From Amycolatopsis lexingtonensis (lineage in GTDB: Bacteria > Actinomycetota > Actinomycetes > Mycobacteriales > Pseudonocardiaceae): a stretch of DNA of 64,000 nt. The DNA is taken from positions 5,315,501 to 5,379,500 of the forward strand of contig NZ_JADBEG010000001.1 in assembly GCF_014873755.1 (NCBI RefSeq), given 5' to 3'. Made by a program: the position numbers and the translations under genes. The notes beneath the pieces are model-generated. The model had not been told where the DNA came from. It was given only the letters and a program-made list of their open reading frames with translations, and ran no database searches. Position 1 is the first letter of the stretch. Each line of letters begins with the position of its first letter. Positions 9,129 through 17,709 of the stretch are shown here, piece after piece.

Positions 9129-10015
9129 GCAAGCTCCACCGTCCACTCGGGACACTGTCCGACGATACCGACCCGGTCCGGCTCACCCCGGACAGCGCGG
9201 GCTGGACCTACACCGGGCTGCGGGTCCTGACCCTGGCACCCGGCGAGACACGGATCCTGCACACCGGCGAGTTCGAGGCCTTCGTGCTGCCGCTGGCGGG
9301 GTCCGCGACCGTCCGCGTCGACGGGCAGGTCTTCGAGCTGCGGGGCCGCGAGTCCGTCTTCACCCGCGTGACGGACTTCGCCTACGTACCCCGCGAAGCC
9401 GAAGTCGAGTTGTCGACCGCGGACGGTCTCACGGTCGCGCTGCCGATGGCCCGCTGCACCCGCCGCCTCTCCGCGAAGTACGGGCCGGCCGAGGACGTGC
9501 CGGTCGAGGTCCGCGGGGCCGGGCAGGCGACCCGGCAGGTGACCAACTTCGGCGTGCCCGGGGTCTGGGACCACGCCGACAAGCTCAACGCGTGCGAGCT
9601 GATCACGCCGGGCGGGAACTGGTCGTCGTACCCGCCGCACAAGCACGACGAAGCGTCCGAGTGCGAAGTGGTCAACGAGGAGATCTACTACTTCCGCATC
9701 GCCGGGCGTGATGGCGTCACGCCGTCGCGCGAGGGCTTCGGCCTGCACCGGACCTACACCGCCGACGGCGAGCTGGACGAGGACGTCGCCGTGCGCGACC
9801 ACGACGTCTTCCTGATCCCGCGCGGCTACCACGGGCCGTGCGTGGCCGCGCCCGGCTACCCGATGTACTACCTGAACGTCCTGGCCGGACCGGCCGAAGA
9901 GCGGTCCATGGCGTTCTGCGACGACCCCGCGCACGGCTGGGTCCGCGACACCTGGGCGGCGCAGGAGCTCGACCCGCGCTGCCCCGTCACGAGTCACGAA
10001 GGGCTTGTCCAGTGA
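9125..10015 (+). CDS. iolB: 5-deoxy-glucuronate isomerase
   Basis: This 296-residue double-cupin enzyme isomerises 5-deoxy-D-glucuronate to 2-deoxy-5-keto-D-gluconate. The N-terminal cupin has GETRILHTGEFEAFVLPLAG; the second carries the metal-binding region GGNWSSYPPHKHDE followed by EEIYYFRI and the late IPRGYHGP histidine. These are classic IolB motifs and the length is standard. GTGA overlaps link it to the aldolase before and iolD after. Confidence 0.95.
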   Translation: MSKLHRPLGTLSDDTDPVRLTPDSAGWTYTGLRVLTLAPGETRILHTGEFEAFVLPLAGSATVRVDGQVFELRGRESVFTRVTDFAYVPREAEVELSTADGLTVALPMARCTRRLSAKYGPAEDVPVEVRGAGQATRQVTNFGVPGVWDHADKLNACELITPGGNWSSYPPHKHDEASECEVVNEEIYYFRIAGRDGVTPSREGFGLHRTYTADGELDEDVAVRDHDVFLIPRGYHGPCVAAPGYPMYYLNVLAGPAEERSMAFCDDPAHGWVRDTWAAQELDPRCPVTSHEGLVQ

Positions 10016-11847
10016 AGCTGACGACGGCTCAGGCGCTGGTCCGCTGGCTCCTCTCCCAGCGCTCGGAAACCCTGGACGGCGCGGAAGTCCCGCTCTTCCC
10101 CGGGGTCTTCGCGATCTTCGGGCACGGGAACGTGCTCGGCCTCGGCACGGCGCTGGAGGAGCACCGCGGCGAGATCCCGGTGTGGCGCGGGCACACCGAG
10201 CAGGGCATGGCGCTGGCCGCGGTCGGGCTGGCGAAGGCCACGCACCGGCGGCAGGTCGGCGTCGCGACGTCGTCGATCGGACCGGGCGCGCTGAACATGG
10301 TCACCGCCGCCGGGGTCGCGCACGCGAACCGGCTGCCGGTGCTGCTGCTGCCGGGCGACACGTTCACCGGCCGCGCGCCGGACCCGGTGCTGCAGCAGAT
10401 CGAGCCCTTCGGCGACGCGACCGCGACGGTGAACGACGCCTTCCGCGCGGTCTCGCGCTACTTCGACCGGATCAGCAGGCCCGAGCAGCTGATCTCGACG
10501 TTGCCGCAGGTGACGCGAGTGCTCACGGACCCGGCGGACAGCGGGCCGGTGGTACTGGCGCTGCCGCAGGACGTCCAGGCGGAGACGTACGACTTCCCGG
10601 ACGCGCTGTTCGCGCCGGTGACGCACCGCCCGCCGCGCCCGCGCCCGGACCGGCGTTCGGTCACCGAGGCGGCGGGTGTCCTGCGGGCGTCCCACCGCCC
10701 GCTGCTGGTGCTCGGCGGCGGGGTCCGGTACTCGGGTGCCGCGCGCCGCGCCCTCGACTTCGCCGAACGGCACGGGATCCCGGTCGTGGAGACGACGGCG
10801 GGCCGCACGCTCGTGCCCCACGACCACCCGCTGCACGCGGGGCCGCTGGGCGTCACGGGCTCGTCGTCGGCGAACGTCCTCGCGGCCGAGGCGGACGTGG
10901 TCCTGGCCGTGGGGACGCGGCTGCAGGACTTCACGACGGCGTCCTGGACGGTGTTCTCGCCCGACGTCCGCCTGGTGTCGCTCAACGCGGCCCGCTTCGA
11001 CGCGGTCAAGCACGGCGCCCTGTCCGTGACCGGGGACGCCGACGCGGGCCTGGCCGACCTGTCCGCCCAGCTCGAAAGCTGGCGGGTGGACCCGGCGTGG
11101 ACATCGCGGGCTTCGACTGAACGGGCTTCTTGGGACGCGCACATCGAGACGCTGCGTTCTTCCGCTGCGGAGGTTCCTTCCTATGCGCAGGTCGTCGGGG
11201 TCGTGAACGACCTGTCGGCGGCGGACGACTACGTCATGACGGCGTCGGGTGGGCTGCCGGGTGAGCTGATCGGCGGCTGGCGCGGGGCCGGCGCGGTGTC
11301 GATGGACGTCGAGTACGGGTTCTCGTGCATGGGGTACGAGCTGTCCGGCGCGTGGGGCGCGGCGATCGCGTGGCCCGGCCTGGTGACGACGCTGCTGGGT
11401 GACGGCTCGTACCTGATGCTCAACTCCGAGCTGTTCTCGGCGGCGTTCGCGGGGCACCCGTTCGTCGCGGTCGTGTGCGACAACGACGGGTACGCGGTGA
11501 TCGCGCGGCTCCAGGAGGGGCAGGGCGGGAAGCCGTTCAACAACTTCTACGCCGACTGCACGACTTCGCACGCTTCGCCGCCACGGGTGGACTTCGCGCG
11601 GCACGCGGAGTCGCTGGGCTGCCTGGTGTTCGATGCGTCCACAGTGGACTCACTGCGGACGGCGTACGCGAACGCCCGCAAGGCCGCCGTGGCCGAGCGG
11701 CGCCCGGCGGTCGTCGTGGTGAAGACGCAGCCGTCGGCGTGGACGGAAGCCGGAGCGTGGTGGGAGGTCGGGGTGCCGGAGCACCTGGCCGGCCGGGACG
11801 AGTTCGAGCGGGTCAAGCCGGGGCAGGTGCGCTATCTGAAGTCCTGA
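10012..11847 (+). CDS. iolD: 3D-(3,5/4)-trihydroxycyclohexane-1,2-dione hydrolase
   Basis: This 611-residue thiamine-diphosphate enzyme opens the cyclohexane-dione ring to 5-deoxy-glucuronate. The TPP-activating Glu63 sits in GHTEQGM. The TPP-binding motif starts GDGSYLMLNSELF near residue 462 and ends in CDNDGYAV, fitting the GDG-N-DN pattern. The order of N-terminal PYR, central Rossmann and C-terminal PP domains is complete. It is the last gene of the rightward operon; its 3' end overlaps the convergent P450 gene by 35 nt and I see no hairpin between them. iolA is not in the window. Confidence 0.95.
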   Translation: MKLTTAQALVRWLLSQRSETLDGAEVPLFPGVFAIFGHGNVLGLGTALEEHRGEIPVWRGHTEQGMALAAVGLAKATHRRQVGVATSSIGPGALNMVTAAGVAHANRLPVLLLPGDTFTGRAPDPVLQQIEPFGDATATVNDAFRAVSRYFDRISRPEQLISTLPQVTRVLTDPADSGPVVLALPQDVQAETYDFPDALFAPVTHRPPRPRPDRRSVTEAAGVLRASHRPLLVLGGGVRYSGAARRALDFAERHGIPVVETTAGRTLVPHDHPLHAGPLGVTGSSSANVLAAEADVVLAVGTRLQDFTTASWTVFSPDVRLVSLNAARFDAVKHGALSVTGDADAGLADLSAQLESWRVDPAWTSRASTERASWDAHIETLRSSAAEVPSYAQVVGVVNDLSAADDYVMTASGGLPGELIGGWRGAGAVSMDVEYGFSCMGYELSGAWGAAIAWPGLVTTLLGDGSYLMLNSELFSAAFAGHPFVAVVCDNDGYAVIARLQEGQGGKPFNNFYADCTTSHASPPRVDFARHAESLGCLVFDASTVDSLRTAYANARKAAVAERRPAVVVVKTQPSAWTEAGAWWEVGVPEHLAGRDEFERVKPGQVRYLKS

Positions 11848-13207
11848 GCCGGACCCGGGGACGCAGGGTGAAGCCGCTCGGCTTGAGCGTCAGCGACTCC
11901 ACGATCTTCAGCCGGTACGCCGGGTCGACGTCGAAGTCGTAGCGCTGCAGCACCACGCCCAGCGCCAGCACGGCTTCGTGCAGCGCGAACTGGCGGCCGA
12001 TGCAGGCGCGCTCGCCCGTGCCGAACGGCTTGTACGCCTGCGCCGGCCGCTTCTTCACCGCCGCGGGCTCGAACCGGTCCGGGTCGAACGCCTCCGGGTC
12101 CGGACCCCAGGCCGCGGGGTCGCGGTGCACCAGCGGGAGCGGGACGATCACCCAGTCGCCCTTGCGCATCCGGTACTTGCCGCCGAGCACGACGTCTTCG
12201 CGCGCTTCGCGGGAGTAGCCGGGCGCGGTCGGCCAGAGCCGCATCGCCTCGTCGAGCACGCGGCGGACGTACCGCAGCTTCGCGACGTCGGCGAACGCCG
12301 GCTCGCGATCGCCCCACACCGCGTCGACCTCGGCGCGGGCCTTCGCCAGCAGCTCGGGGTGGCGGGTCAGGTAGTACAGCGCGAACGACAGCGCGCCGGA
12401 CGTCGTTTCGTGGCCGGCCACGACGAACGTGATCGCCTGGTTGCGGATGTTCACCGGGTCCAGGCGCTCCCCCGTCACCGGGTGGCCCTCGGTGAGCATC
12501 AGGCCGAGCAGGTCGCGGCGGTCCTCACCGCTGCCGCGCCGTTCGGCGATGACCTCGTCGACCAGGTCCGTCATCACCGCGATGTCGGCCCGGTTCTGCT
12601 CCGGCGTCCCGGCGAAGGCGCGCCGGACGAACGGCAGCTTGACGTTCTGCAGCTGCGCGTACCGCAGCGCGCGGATCATCGCCGTGACGAACGGGTGCGG
12701 TTCGGCGCGCTCGAACGAGCCGAACCGGTAGCCGAAGCCGGCCCGGCCGATGGTCTCCAGGGTCAGCCGGGTCATGTCGGCGGAAACGTCGACCGGGCCG
12801 GTCGCCGCGTCCCACGCCGCCACCAGCTCGCGGGCGACGTCGAGCATGATCGGGTGGTAGCGGCGCATCGCCTCGGCGGAGAACGCCGGCTGCAGGATGT
12901 CGTGCGCCAGCCGCCAGTTCGGCTCGTGGGTGTGCGCGGTGAACAGGCCGTCGCCGCCGAGGGCGCGCAGGTTCTCCACGCCCATGGCGACGTGCTTGCC
13001 GAACTTCGTCTCGTCGTTCAGCTCGGTGACCAGGTCGACGCCGCCGACGAGGACGAGCTCGAAGCCGAACACCTTGCGCGTGAAGATCGGCCCGAGCCGC
13101 TTGCCGATGCGCACGGTGTCCTGCAACGGCGTGCGCGGGTTCGCGCCGATCAGGTCGCCGATCACCGGCAGGCGACCCGGCCGGTGCGGAATCCCGCTGG
13201 TGTCCAC
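11813..13207 (-). CDS. Cytochrome P450 resembling the isolated heme domain of CYP102 (P450 BM3)
   Basis: This 464-residue P450 aligns by eye with the BM3 heme domain along its whole length: FTAHTHEPNWRLAHDILQPAFS, DMTRLTLETIGRAGFGYRF, the I-helix FVVAGHETTSG, EAMRLWPTAPGYSREA, and the heme loop KPFGTGERACIGRQFALHEAVLALG with Cys402 (Cys400 in BM3). Known CYP102 enzymes hydroxylate long-chain fatty acids and carry a fused FMN/FAD reductase. Here the frame ends after RPRVRLRT, so the reductase is missing and separate redox partners are needed. It is divergent from a TetR gene, which is also the usual arrangement for CYP102 genes. A soluble protein without a membrane anchor. Confidence 0.9.
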   Translation of the reverse strand: MDTSGIPHRPGRLPVIGDLIGANPRTPLQDTVRIGKRLGPIFTRKVFGFELVLVGGVDLVTELNDETKFGKHVAMGVENLRALGGDGLFTAHTHEPNWRLAHDILQPAFSAEAMRRYHPIMLDVARELVAAWDAATGPVDVSADMTRLTLETIGRAGFGYRFGSFERAEPHPFVTAMIRALRYAQLQNVKLPFVRRAFAGTPEQNRADIAVMTDLVDEVIAERRGSGEDRRDLLGLMLTEGHPVTGERLDPVNIRNQAITFVVAGHETTSGALSFALYYLTRHPELLAKARAEVDAVWGDREPAFADVAKLRYVRRVLDEAMRLWPTAPGYSREAREDVVLGGKYRMRKGDWVIVPLPLVHRDPAAWGPDPEAFDPDRFEPAAVKKRPAQAYKPFGTGERACIGRQFALHEAVLALGVVLQRYDFDVDPAYRLKIVESLTLKPSGFTLRPRVRLRTSDSAPAPA

Positions 13208-13220
13208 GGCTGCTCCTTGT

Positions 13221-13280
13221 TGAACCCGGATCCAATAAGCTCACGATCCCCCGCTACTGAACCCGTGTCAAGTAAGCTCG
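13221..13280. promoter_or_regulatory. Direct repeats in the P450/tetR divergent region
   Basis: Two 23-nt repeats, 13221-13243 and 13258-13280, share TGAACCCG at one end and TAAGCTC at the other (18 of 23 identical) and start 37 nt apart. The second contains TTGACA on the minus strand (13264-13269), a consensus -35 facing the P450 gene with a GATCGT hexamer 17 nt further on. The layout suggests two binding sites for the TetR protein covering both promoters. Confidence 0.65.
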
Positions 13281-13284
13281 GGGG

Positions 13285-13857
13285 ATGCGGACCAGGCTCA
13301 GCACGCAGCAGCGGCGGGAACAGCTGCTGGCCATCGGCGCCGGGCTGTTCGCGAAGCGGCCGTACGACGAGGTGTGGATCGAGGAGGTCGCCGAGATCGC
13401 GCAGGTCTCGCGCGGCCTGCTGTACCACTACTTCCCGACGAAGAAGGAGTTCTTCGCGGAGATCGTCCGCAGCCAGCGCGACCAGCTGCTGACGATGAGC
13501 GAGCCCGACCCGGCGCTGCCCGTCGCGGAGCAGCTGCGGGCCGGGCTCGACGTCTACCTCGAGTTCGCGCGCACGCACCCCGACGGCTACCGCGTCGTGC
13601 ACCGCGCCGCCGCGGGCGCCGACCGGGAGATCCTGCGGATCCGGGAAGCCGGGATGGCCGCGAACGCCGAGCGCATCCTGACCGCGCTCGGCGCGCTGAC
13701 CACCGTCACCGAGACGACCCGGGTGGCCGTCCGCGGCTGGCTGGCGTTCGTCGCCACCGTCATCCTCGACTGGCTCGACCAGCCGAAGATCACCCAGGCC
13801 GAGCTGCGCGACCTCTGCGTCCGGACGCTGTTCGCGGCGGTGGACGTCACCCCGTGA
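13285..13857 (+). CDS. TetR-family transcriptional regulator
   Basis: This 190-residue protein has an N-terminal TetR helix-turn-helix: RREQLLAIGAGLFAKRPYDEVWIEEVAEIAQVSRGLLYHYFPTKKEFFAEIV (about residues 10-60). The C-terminal helical ligand domain has DGYRVVHRAAAGAD and FVATVILDWLDQPKITQAELRDL. It is divergent from the CYP102-like gene across a 77-nt gap with repeated sequence elements, so it most likely represses that gene and itself and responds to a hydrophobic substrate such as a fatty acid. The ATG at 13285 follows GGGGG. Its 3' end overlaps the convergent propeller gene by 11 nt. Confidence 0.92.
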   Translation: MRTRLSTQQRREQLLAIGAGLFAKRPYDEVWIEEVAEIAQVSRGLLYHYFPTKKEFFAEIVRSQRDQLLTMSEPDPALPVAEQLRAGLDVYLEFARTHPDGYRVVHRAAAGADREILRIREAGMAANAERILTALGALTTVTETTRVAVRGWLAFVATVILDWLDQPKITQAELRDLCVRTLFAAVDVTP

Positions 13858-14791
13858 CGGCGGGCGACGCGGCGCCGCCGACCAGCTGCCGCGGGGCGCC
13901 CGAGCCGTCCGCCGGGACCGCCCAGACCGCGTTTTCGAGGCCGTAGAGCACGGTGTGGTCGTCCTGCCAGAGCGCCTGGTCGTCGACGCTGCGGGTTTCG
14001 GCGAGTTCGGTCTCCGCCAGGCTCGCGAGGTCGAGCACCGACAGCCGCCAGGCGCCTTCGCCGACCTTCTTCTTGAACGCCACGCGCTTGCCGTCCGGCG
14101 ACAGCGACGGGCATTCGACGTTCTCCCGGAGCGCCTTCCCGCGATACCGCCCGTAGTCGGCTTCGACGAGGTACGTCTTGCCCTTGCTGCCCAGCGTGGC
14201 GTAGAAGCGGTTGCCGTCGGGGGCGAACGTGATGCCCCAGTAGTTGACGTCGGCCGCGAAGTAGCGCTTGCCGTCGACGAAGACGGGCAGCTCCTCGATC
14301 GTCTTGACCAGCCGCCCACTGTCCACTTCGTACAGTCCCGCGCGGGTGGAGAAGCCGGTCTGCGCGTAGGAATCGCCGGTGACGAACACCGTCCAGTAGA
14401 CGCGCTTGCCGTCCGGGGAGACCCGCGCACGGCTCGGGGTGCCGGGCAGGGTTTCGGTGTGGCGGACGCCGAGCCGGCCGTCGAGGACGAGGACGTCGGT
14501 GACCGCCGGGAGTGTCCCCGGCTTGACGGCCAGGCACACCGCCGTCTGCCCCGCGACCGCGAACCGGTCGCACTTCAGGCCGCTGAGCTGGGGTTTCGCG
14601 CCCGGGTCGGCGAGCGGGACGGCTCCGACGCGGCCGGTGGCCGTGTCGCGGTAGAACAACTGCCCGGGGGCGAGCGTGAGCTGCGCGGCCGGCCCTGCTT
14701 CGGCGGTGTCGTGCCGCGAGCTGACCGTGTAGGCGACGGCGGCGGCGACCAGGAGCGCGGTCCCGGCGAGGGCGAGAACGAGTTTCTTCAC
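13847..14791 (-). CDS. Membrane-anchored or secreted TolB-like beta-propeller protein
   Basis: This 314-residue protein starts with a signal or anchor segment (MKKLVLALAGTALLVAAAVAYTV) and continues with repeated YxxTVFVTGDS / VSPDGKRVYW / FAPDGNRFYATLG / LSPDGKRVAFKKK blades typical of TolB/WD40-like propellers. No catalytic residues are evident, so it may bind a ligand or partner at the cell surface. The GTG at 14791 overlaps the stop of the MFS gene by GTGA, so it is the third gene of the leftward phosphoesterase-MFS operon. The actual partner is unknown. Confidence 0.75.
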   Translation of the reverse strand: MKKLVLALAGTALLVAAAVAYTVSSRHDTAEAGPAAQLTLAPGQLFYRDTATGRVGAVPLADPGAKPQLSGLKCDRFAVAGQTAVCLAVKPGTLPAVTDVLVLDGRLGVRHTETLPGTPSRARVSPDGKRVYWTVFVTGDSYAQTGFSTRAGLYEVDSGRLVKTIEELPVFVDGKRYFAADVNYWGITFAPDGNRFYATLGSKGKTYLVEADYGRYRGKALRENVECPSLSPDGKRVAFKKKVGEGAWRLSVLDLASLAETELAETRSVDDQALWQDDHTVLYGLENAVWAVPADGSGAPRQLVGGAASPAVTG

Positions 14792-16020
14792 GGGCGCACC
14801 GGTTTCACGAGGGCGGCGGCGAGGGCGACGGCGGCCAGGCAGCCCGCGGCGGCGAGCACCGCGGGCCGCAGGTCCCAGAGCGTCCACGCCAGTCCGAAGA
14901 GGACGGACGAAAGCATCCGGGCGGCGGCCTGCCCGGTCTGCACGACGGCCATCCCGGTGGCCCGCAGGTCACGCGGGATGAGCGGCCCGGCGGCGGCCAT
15001 CAGGACGCCGTCGGTGGCCGCGTAGAACACGCCGTGCAGGCCGAGCGCGACCACCGCGAGCCAGATCCCGGCCTGGGGACCGCAAAGCAGCACCAGCGCC
15101 AGGCACAGCGCGGCGTGCCCGCCGAGGAAGACGGGCCAGCGCCCGATCCGGTCGGCGAGCTTGCCCAGCGGCACGGCCAGCACGAGGTAGACCCCGGCGG
15201 TGCCGAGCGGCAGCAGCGGGAACCACGTCGCCGCGATCTCCCACCGCCGTTGCAGGACGAGGTAGACGAACGAGTCCCCGACCGTCACCAGGCCCAGCAG
15301 CGCCGCCCAGAGCGCGACGCGCCGGAAGTCCTGCTGCCGCAGGAGACCGAGCGCGGCGCGCAGCGAGACGGCGGCCCGGTCGACCGCGCCGGGCCGGTCG
15401 TGGACGAACAGGGCGAGCAGCAGCACCGCGATGGCGGCGACGCAGAAACTGGTGAAGAAGACGCTCGTGTAACTGCCCAGGCTCAGAGCCAGTACGGCCA
15501 TGGCCACCAGCGGGCCGAGGAACGCGCCCACGGTGTCCATCGCCCGGTGCACCCCGAACGACCGGCCGAGCGTCTCCGGCTCGCTGGAGAGCGAGATCAG
15601 CGCGTCGCGCGGGCCGGTGCGCAGCCCCTTGCCGGTGCGGTCGGCGGCGAGGACGACGCCGATCGCGGCGACCGACGAGCCGGCCGCGACCAGCCCGAGC
15701 TTGCACACCGCGGACAAGCCGTACCCGAACCCGGCGACCGCCTTGAGCCGCCGCCACCGGTCGGCGAGGTGCCCGCCGAGCACCCGCACGACCGCGGTGG
15801 CACCCGCGTAGAGCCCGTCGAGCAGCCCGAACTGCAGCGGGTTCAGGCCGAGGCCGAGCACCAGGTAGAGCGGGAGGACGGCGGTCACCATCTCCGAGGA
15901 GACGTCGGTGACCAGGCTGACCGCGCCGAGGGCGACGACGTTGGCCGACACCCGTTTCAGCGCGGGCTTCCGGTCGGTGCCCGCCGCCAGGTCCGAGGTC
16001 CGGCTTGCCGCGATGTACAT
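14788..16020 (-). CDS. Major facilitator superfamily transporter
   Basis: This 410-residue protein has about 12 hydrophobic segments and MFS signatures: the loop 2-3 motif GGHLADRWRRLKAVAGFGYG, DRTGKGLRTGPRDALIS after TM4-5, and the second-half copy GKLADRIGRWPVFLGGHA. The RTGKGLRxxPRDALI motif is typical of an actinobacterial/proteobacterial MFS group with no firm substrate. It lies 11 nt behind the metallophosphoesterase gene and overlaps the propeller gene, so it may import a product of the secreted phosphatase; that link is inference. The ATG at 16020 has a GGGGGGA stretch upstream. Confidence 0.85.
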   Translation of the reverse strand: MYIAASRTSDLAAGTDRKPALKRVSANVVALGAVSLVTDVSSEMVTAVLPLYLVLGLGLNPLQFGLLDGLYAGATAVVRVLGGHLADRWRRLKAVAGFGYGLSAVCKLGLVAAGSSVAAIGVVLAADRTGKGLRTGPRDALISLSSEPETLGRSFGVHRAMDTVGAFLGPLVAMAVLALSLGSYTSVFFTSFCVAAIAVLLLALFVHDRPGAVDRAAVSLRAALGLLRQQDFRRVALWAALLGLVTVGDSFVYLVLQRRWEIAATWFPLLPLGTAGVYLVLAVPLGKLADRIGRWPVFLGGHAALCLALVLLCGPQAGIWLAVVALGLHGVFYAATDGVLMAAAGPLIPRDLRATGMAVVQTGQAAARMLSSVLFGLAWTLWDLRPAVLAAAGCLAAVALAAALVKPVRP

Positions 16021-16031
16021 GCTCGTCCCCC

Positions 16032-17630
16032 CTAGTGGCAGGTGTAGGTCGGGCTGCTGTCCAGGACCTTGCCGTCGACGCCGATCAGCTGCGACTGGAA
16101 GCTGGTGTCGGTCATGGACAGCTTGAGCACGCCGTAGGTCTTGAGCAGCTTGGCGGTCGTGGCGTGCGGCGAGCTGAGGTTGTAGAGGCTGGCCCCGCCC
16201 GAACCGCCGACGATCTCGACCGGGCCGTTCGCGTCGGCCTTGCCGTCGGCGTTCTGCGGGACGAACCTTTCGTAGTCGTGGTCGTGGCCGTTGAGGACCA
16301 GGTCGACCTTGCTGGCCGCCATCAGGTTCCACAGCTCGATGCTGTCGGGGTTGTCGCCGTGGTCACCGGAGCTCCACCGCGGGTGGTGCCAGTAGGCGGC
16401 GACGCAGCCCTTCGTGTTGTTCGCGAGATCCTGCTTCAGCCACGTCATCTGCTCGTCCGGGCCGAACTCGTGGGTGGCGAAGTCGTTGGAGTCCAGGGCG
16501 ATGAAGTGCCAGTTGCCCATTTCCCAGCTGTAGTACCGCTTGCCGTTCGGCTTCGCGATGGCGCCGAAGTACTCGTCGTACCCCTTGTACGGCGTGTCGT
16601 CGTAGGTCTCGTGGTTGCCCGGGATCGGGTGGGTCTTGCTCTTGAACTTGCCCCAGGTCGTGTTGTAGTAGGAGTTGAAGTCCGACAGGTGGGCGTCGTC
16701 GTACTGGTTGTCGCCCATGGTGATCACGGCCGCGGGGTTCATGGTTTCCACGAGCTTCGCGGTTTTGACGTGGGCGCAGCTGGAACTGCTGGCGGTGCAC
16801 CGCTCGGCGATGTCGCCGGCCGCGGCGAGGACGAATCCCGCGCTCCCGGCCGCGGTTTTCACCGTGACCGGCGCGCTGGCGGCCGAGACGTTGCCCGCGT
16901 TGTCGCGCGCGCGGACGGCGTAGGTGTAGCTGGTGTCCGGCGTGAGCCCGGTGTCGGTATACGACGTCGTCGCGCTGGTGGCGACGGCGGTGCCGTTGCG
17001 CAGGACGTCGTACCCGGCGACGCCGGTGTTGTCGGTGGCGGCGCTCCAGGTGAGCGGGACGCTCGTCGCGGTCGCGGTCCCGGCGGCGAGCCCGGCCGGG
17101 ACGGTCGGGGGCTGGGTGTCGCCGGCGGAGTCGGTGCTGCCGAAGACCTGCATTTCCCAGAAGGAGTACCCGTAACTGGTGGCGCGGGTGAGGCCGACGA
17201 AGCGCACGAACCGGCCGTGGGCGGCCAGGCCGGTCAGGTCGTCGGTCTTGCCGTCACCGGTGTCGACGGCGGCCGCGGTGGTGAACGTCGTGCCGTCGTC
17301 GGAGACTTCGATGCGGTACTTCTTGGCGTACGCGGCTTCCCAGTTGAGCAGGACGCGGTGGATGGTGGCGGGCTGGCCGAGGTCGATCCGCAGCCACTGC
17401 GGGTCGGACCCTTCGGCGCTGGCCCACCGGGTGGTGGCACTGCCGTCGACGGCTTTGGCCCCGGTGTAGGAGGAGCTTTCAACGGTCGAGGTGGCCACGG
17501 GTTTGCCCTGCGAGAGCAGCACATCGGCGGCCTCGGTGGTGGCGGCCGCGGCAATGGCGGAGGGCAGCAGGACCACGGCGGCGAGCACCGGGGCGAGCCG
17601 GGCGAGGGGGCGTAATCGGGTGGACGGCAC
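16032..17630 (-). CDS. Secreted metallophosphoesterase with discoidin and fibronectin III modules
   Basis: This 532-residue protein has a Sec signal (about residues 1-35), an F5/8 type C carbohydrate-binding-like domain (about 36-165: SSSYTGAKAVDGSATTRWAS, YAKKYRIEVSDDG, YGYSFWEMQVFG), a fibronectin III domain (about 172-260) and a calcineurin-like phosphoesterase. The catalytic metal motifs are all present: GDI, GDNQYDD, GNHE, YWHHPRW and NGHDHDYERF. It is a purple-acid-phosphatase-like enzyme acting outside the cell on phosphate esters, perhaps anchored to polysaccharide. GTG 17630 has AAGGAG 7 nt upstream. A TTAGGAAA palindrome lies 59 nt upstream. Confidence 0.92.
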   Translation of the reverse strand: MPSTRLRPLARLAPVLAAVVLLPSAIAAAATTEAADVLLSQGKPVATSTVESSSYTGAKAVDGSATTRWASAEGSDPQWLRIDLGQPATIHRVLLNWEAAYAKKYRIEVSDDGTTFTTAAAVDTGDGKTDDLTGLAAHGRFVRFVGLTRATSYGYSFWEMQVFGSTDSAGDTQPPTVPAGLAAGTATATSVPLTWSAATDNTGVAGYDVLRNGTAVATSATTSYTDTGLTPDTSYTYAVRARDNAGNVSAASAPVTVKTAAGSAGFVLAAAGDIAERCTASSSSCAHVKTAKLVETMNPAAVITMGDNQYDDAHLSDFNSYYNTTWGKFKSKTHPIPGNHETYDDTPYKGYDEYFGAIAKPNGKRYYSWEMGNWHFIALDSNDFATHEFGPDEQMTWLKQDLANNTKGCVAAYWHHPRWSSGDHGDNPDSIELWNLMAASKVDLVLNGHDHDYERFVPQNADGKADANGPVEIVGGSGGASLYNLSSPHATTAKLLKTYGVLKLSMTDTSFQSQLIGVDGKVLDSSPTYTCH

Positions 17631-17688
17631 GTCGCACTCCTTAAGGGCCTTGGCGGTGGCTTGACGGGGCTGCGGCGTCGGTTCAAAC

Positions 17689-17709
17689 AGTTAGGAAAGT
17701 TTCCTAACT
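17689..17709 (-). promoter_or_regulatory. Palindromic operator candidate upstream of the phosphoesterase operon
   Basis: AGTTAGGAAA (17689-17698), a single centre base, and TTTCCTAACT (17700-17709) form a perfect 10-bp-arm palindrome 59 nt upstream of the GTG start. As far as I recall, palindromes of TTAGGAAA-TTTCCTAA form occur upstream of secreted glycosidase genes such as chitosanases in streptomycetes, where a ROK repressor binds. I cannot check that here. No ROK gene is adjacent, so a regulator would act in trans. Confidence 0.6.

Noticed and set aside
3602..11847. Riboswitch or attenuator in front of the inositol or other operons
   Set aside because: Leaders are short and I find no conserved aptamer pattern; the LacI operators explain control better.
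11813..13207. Truncated pseudogene of a full-length CYP102
   Set aside because: The heme domain is intact to its natural end, and no remnant of a reductase is visible downstream before the iolD 3' end.
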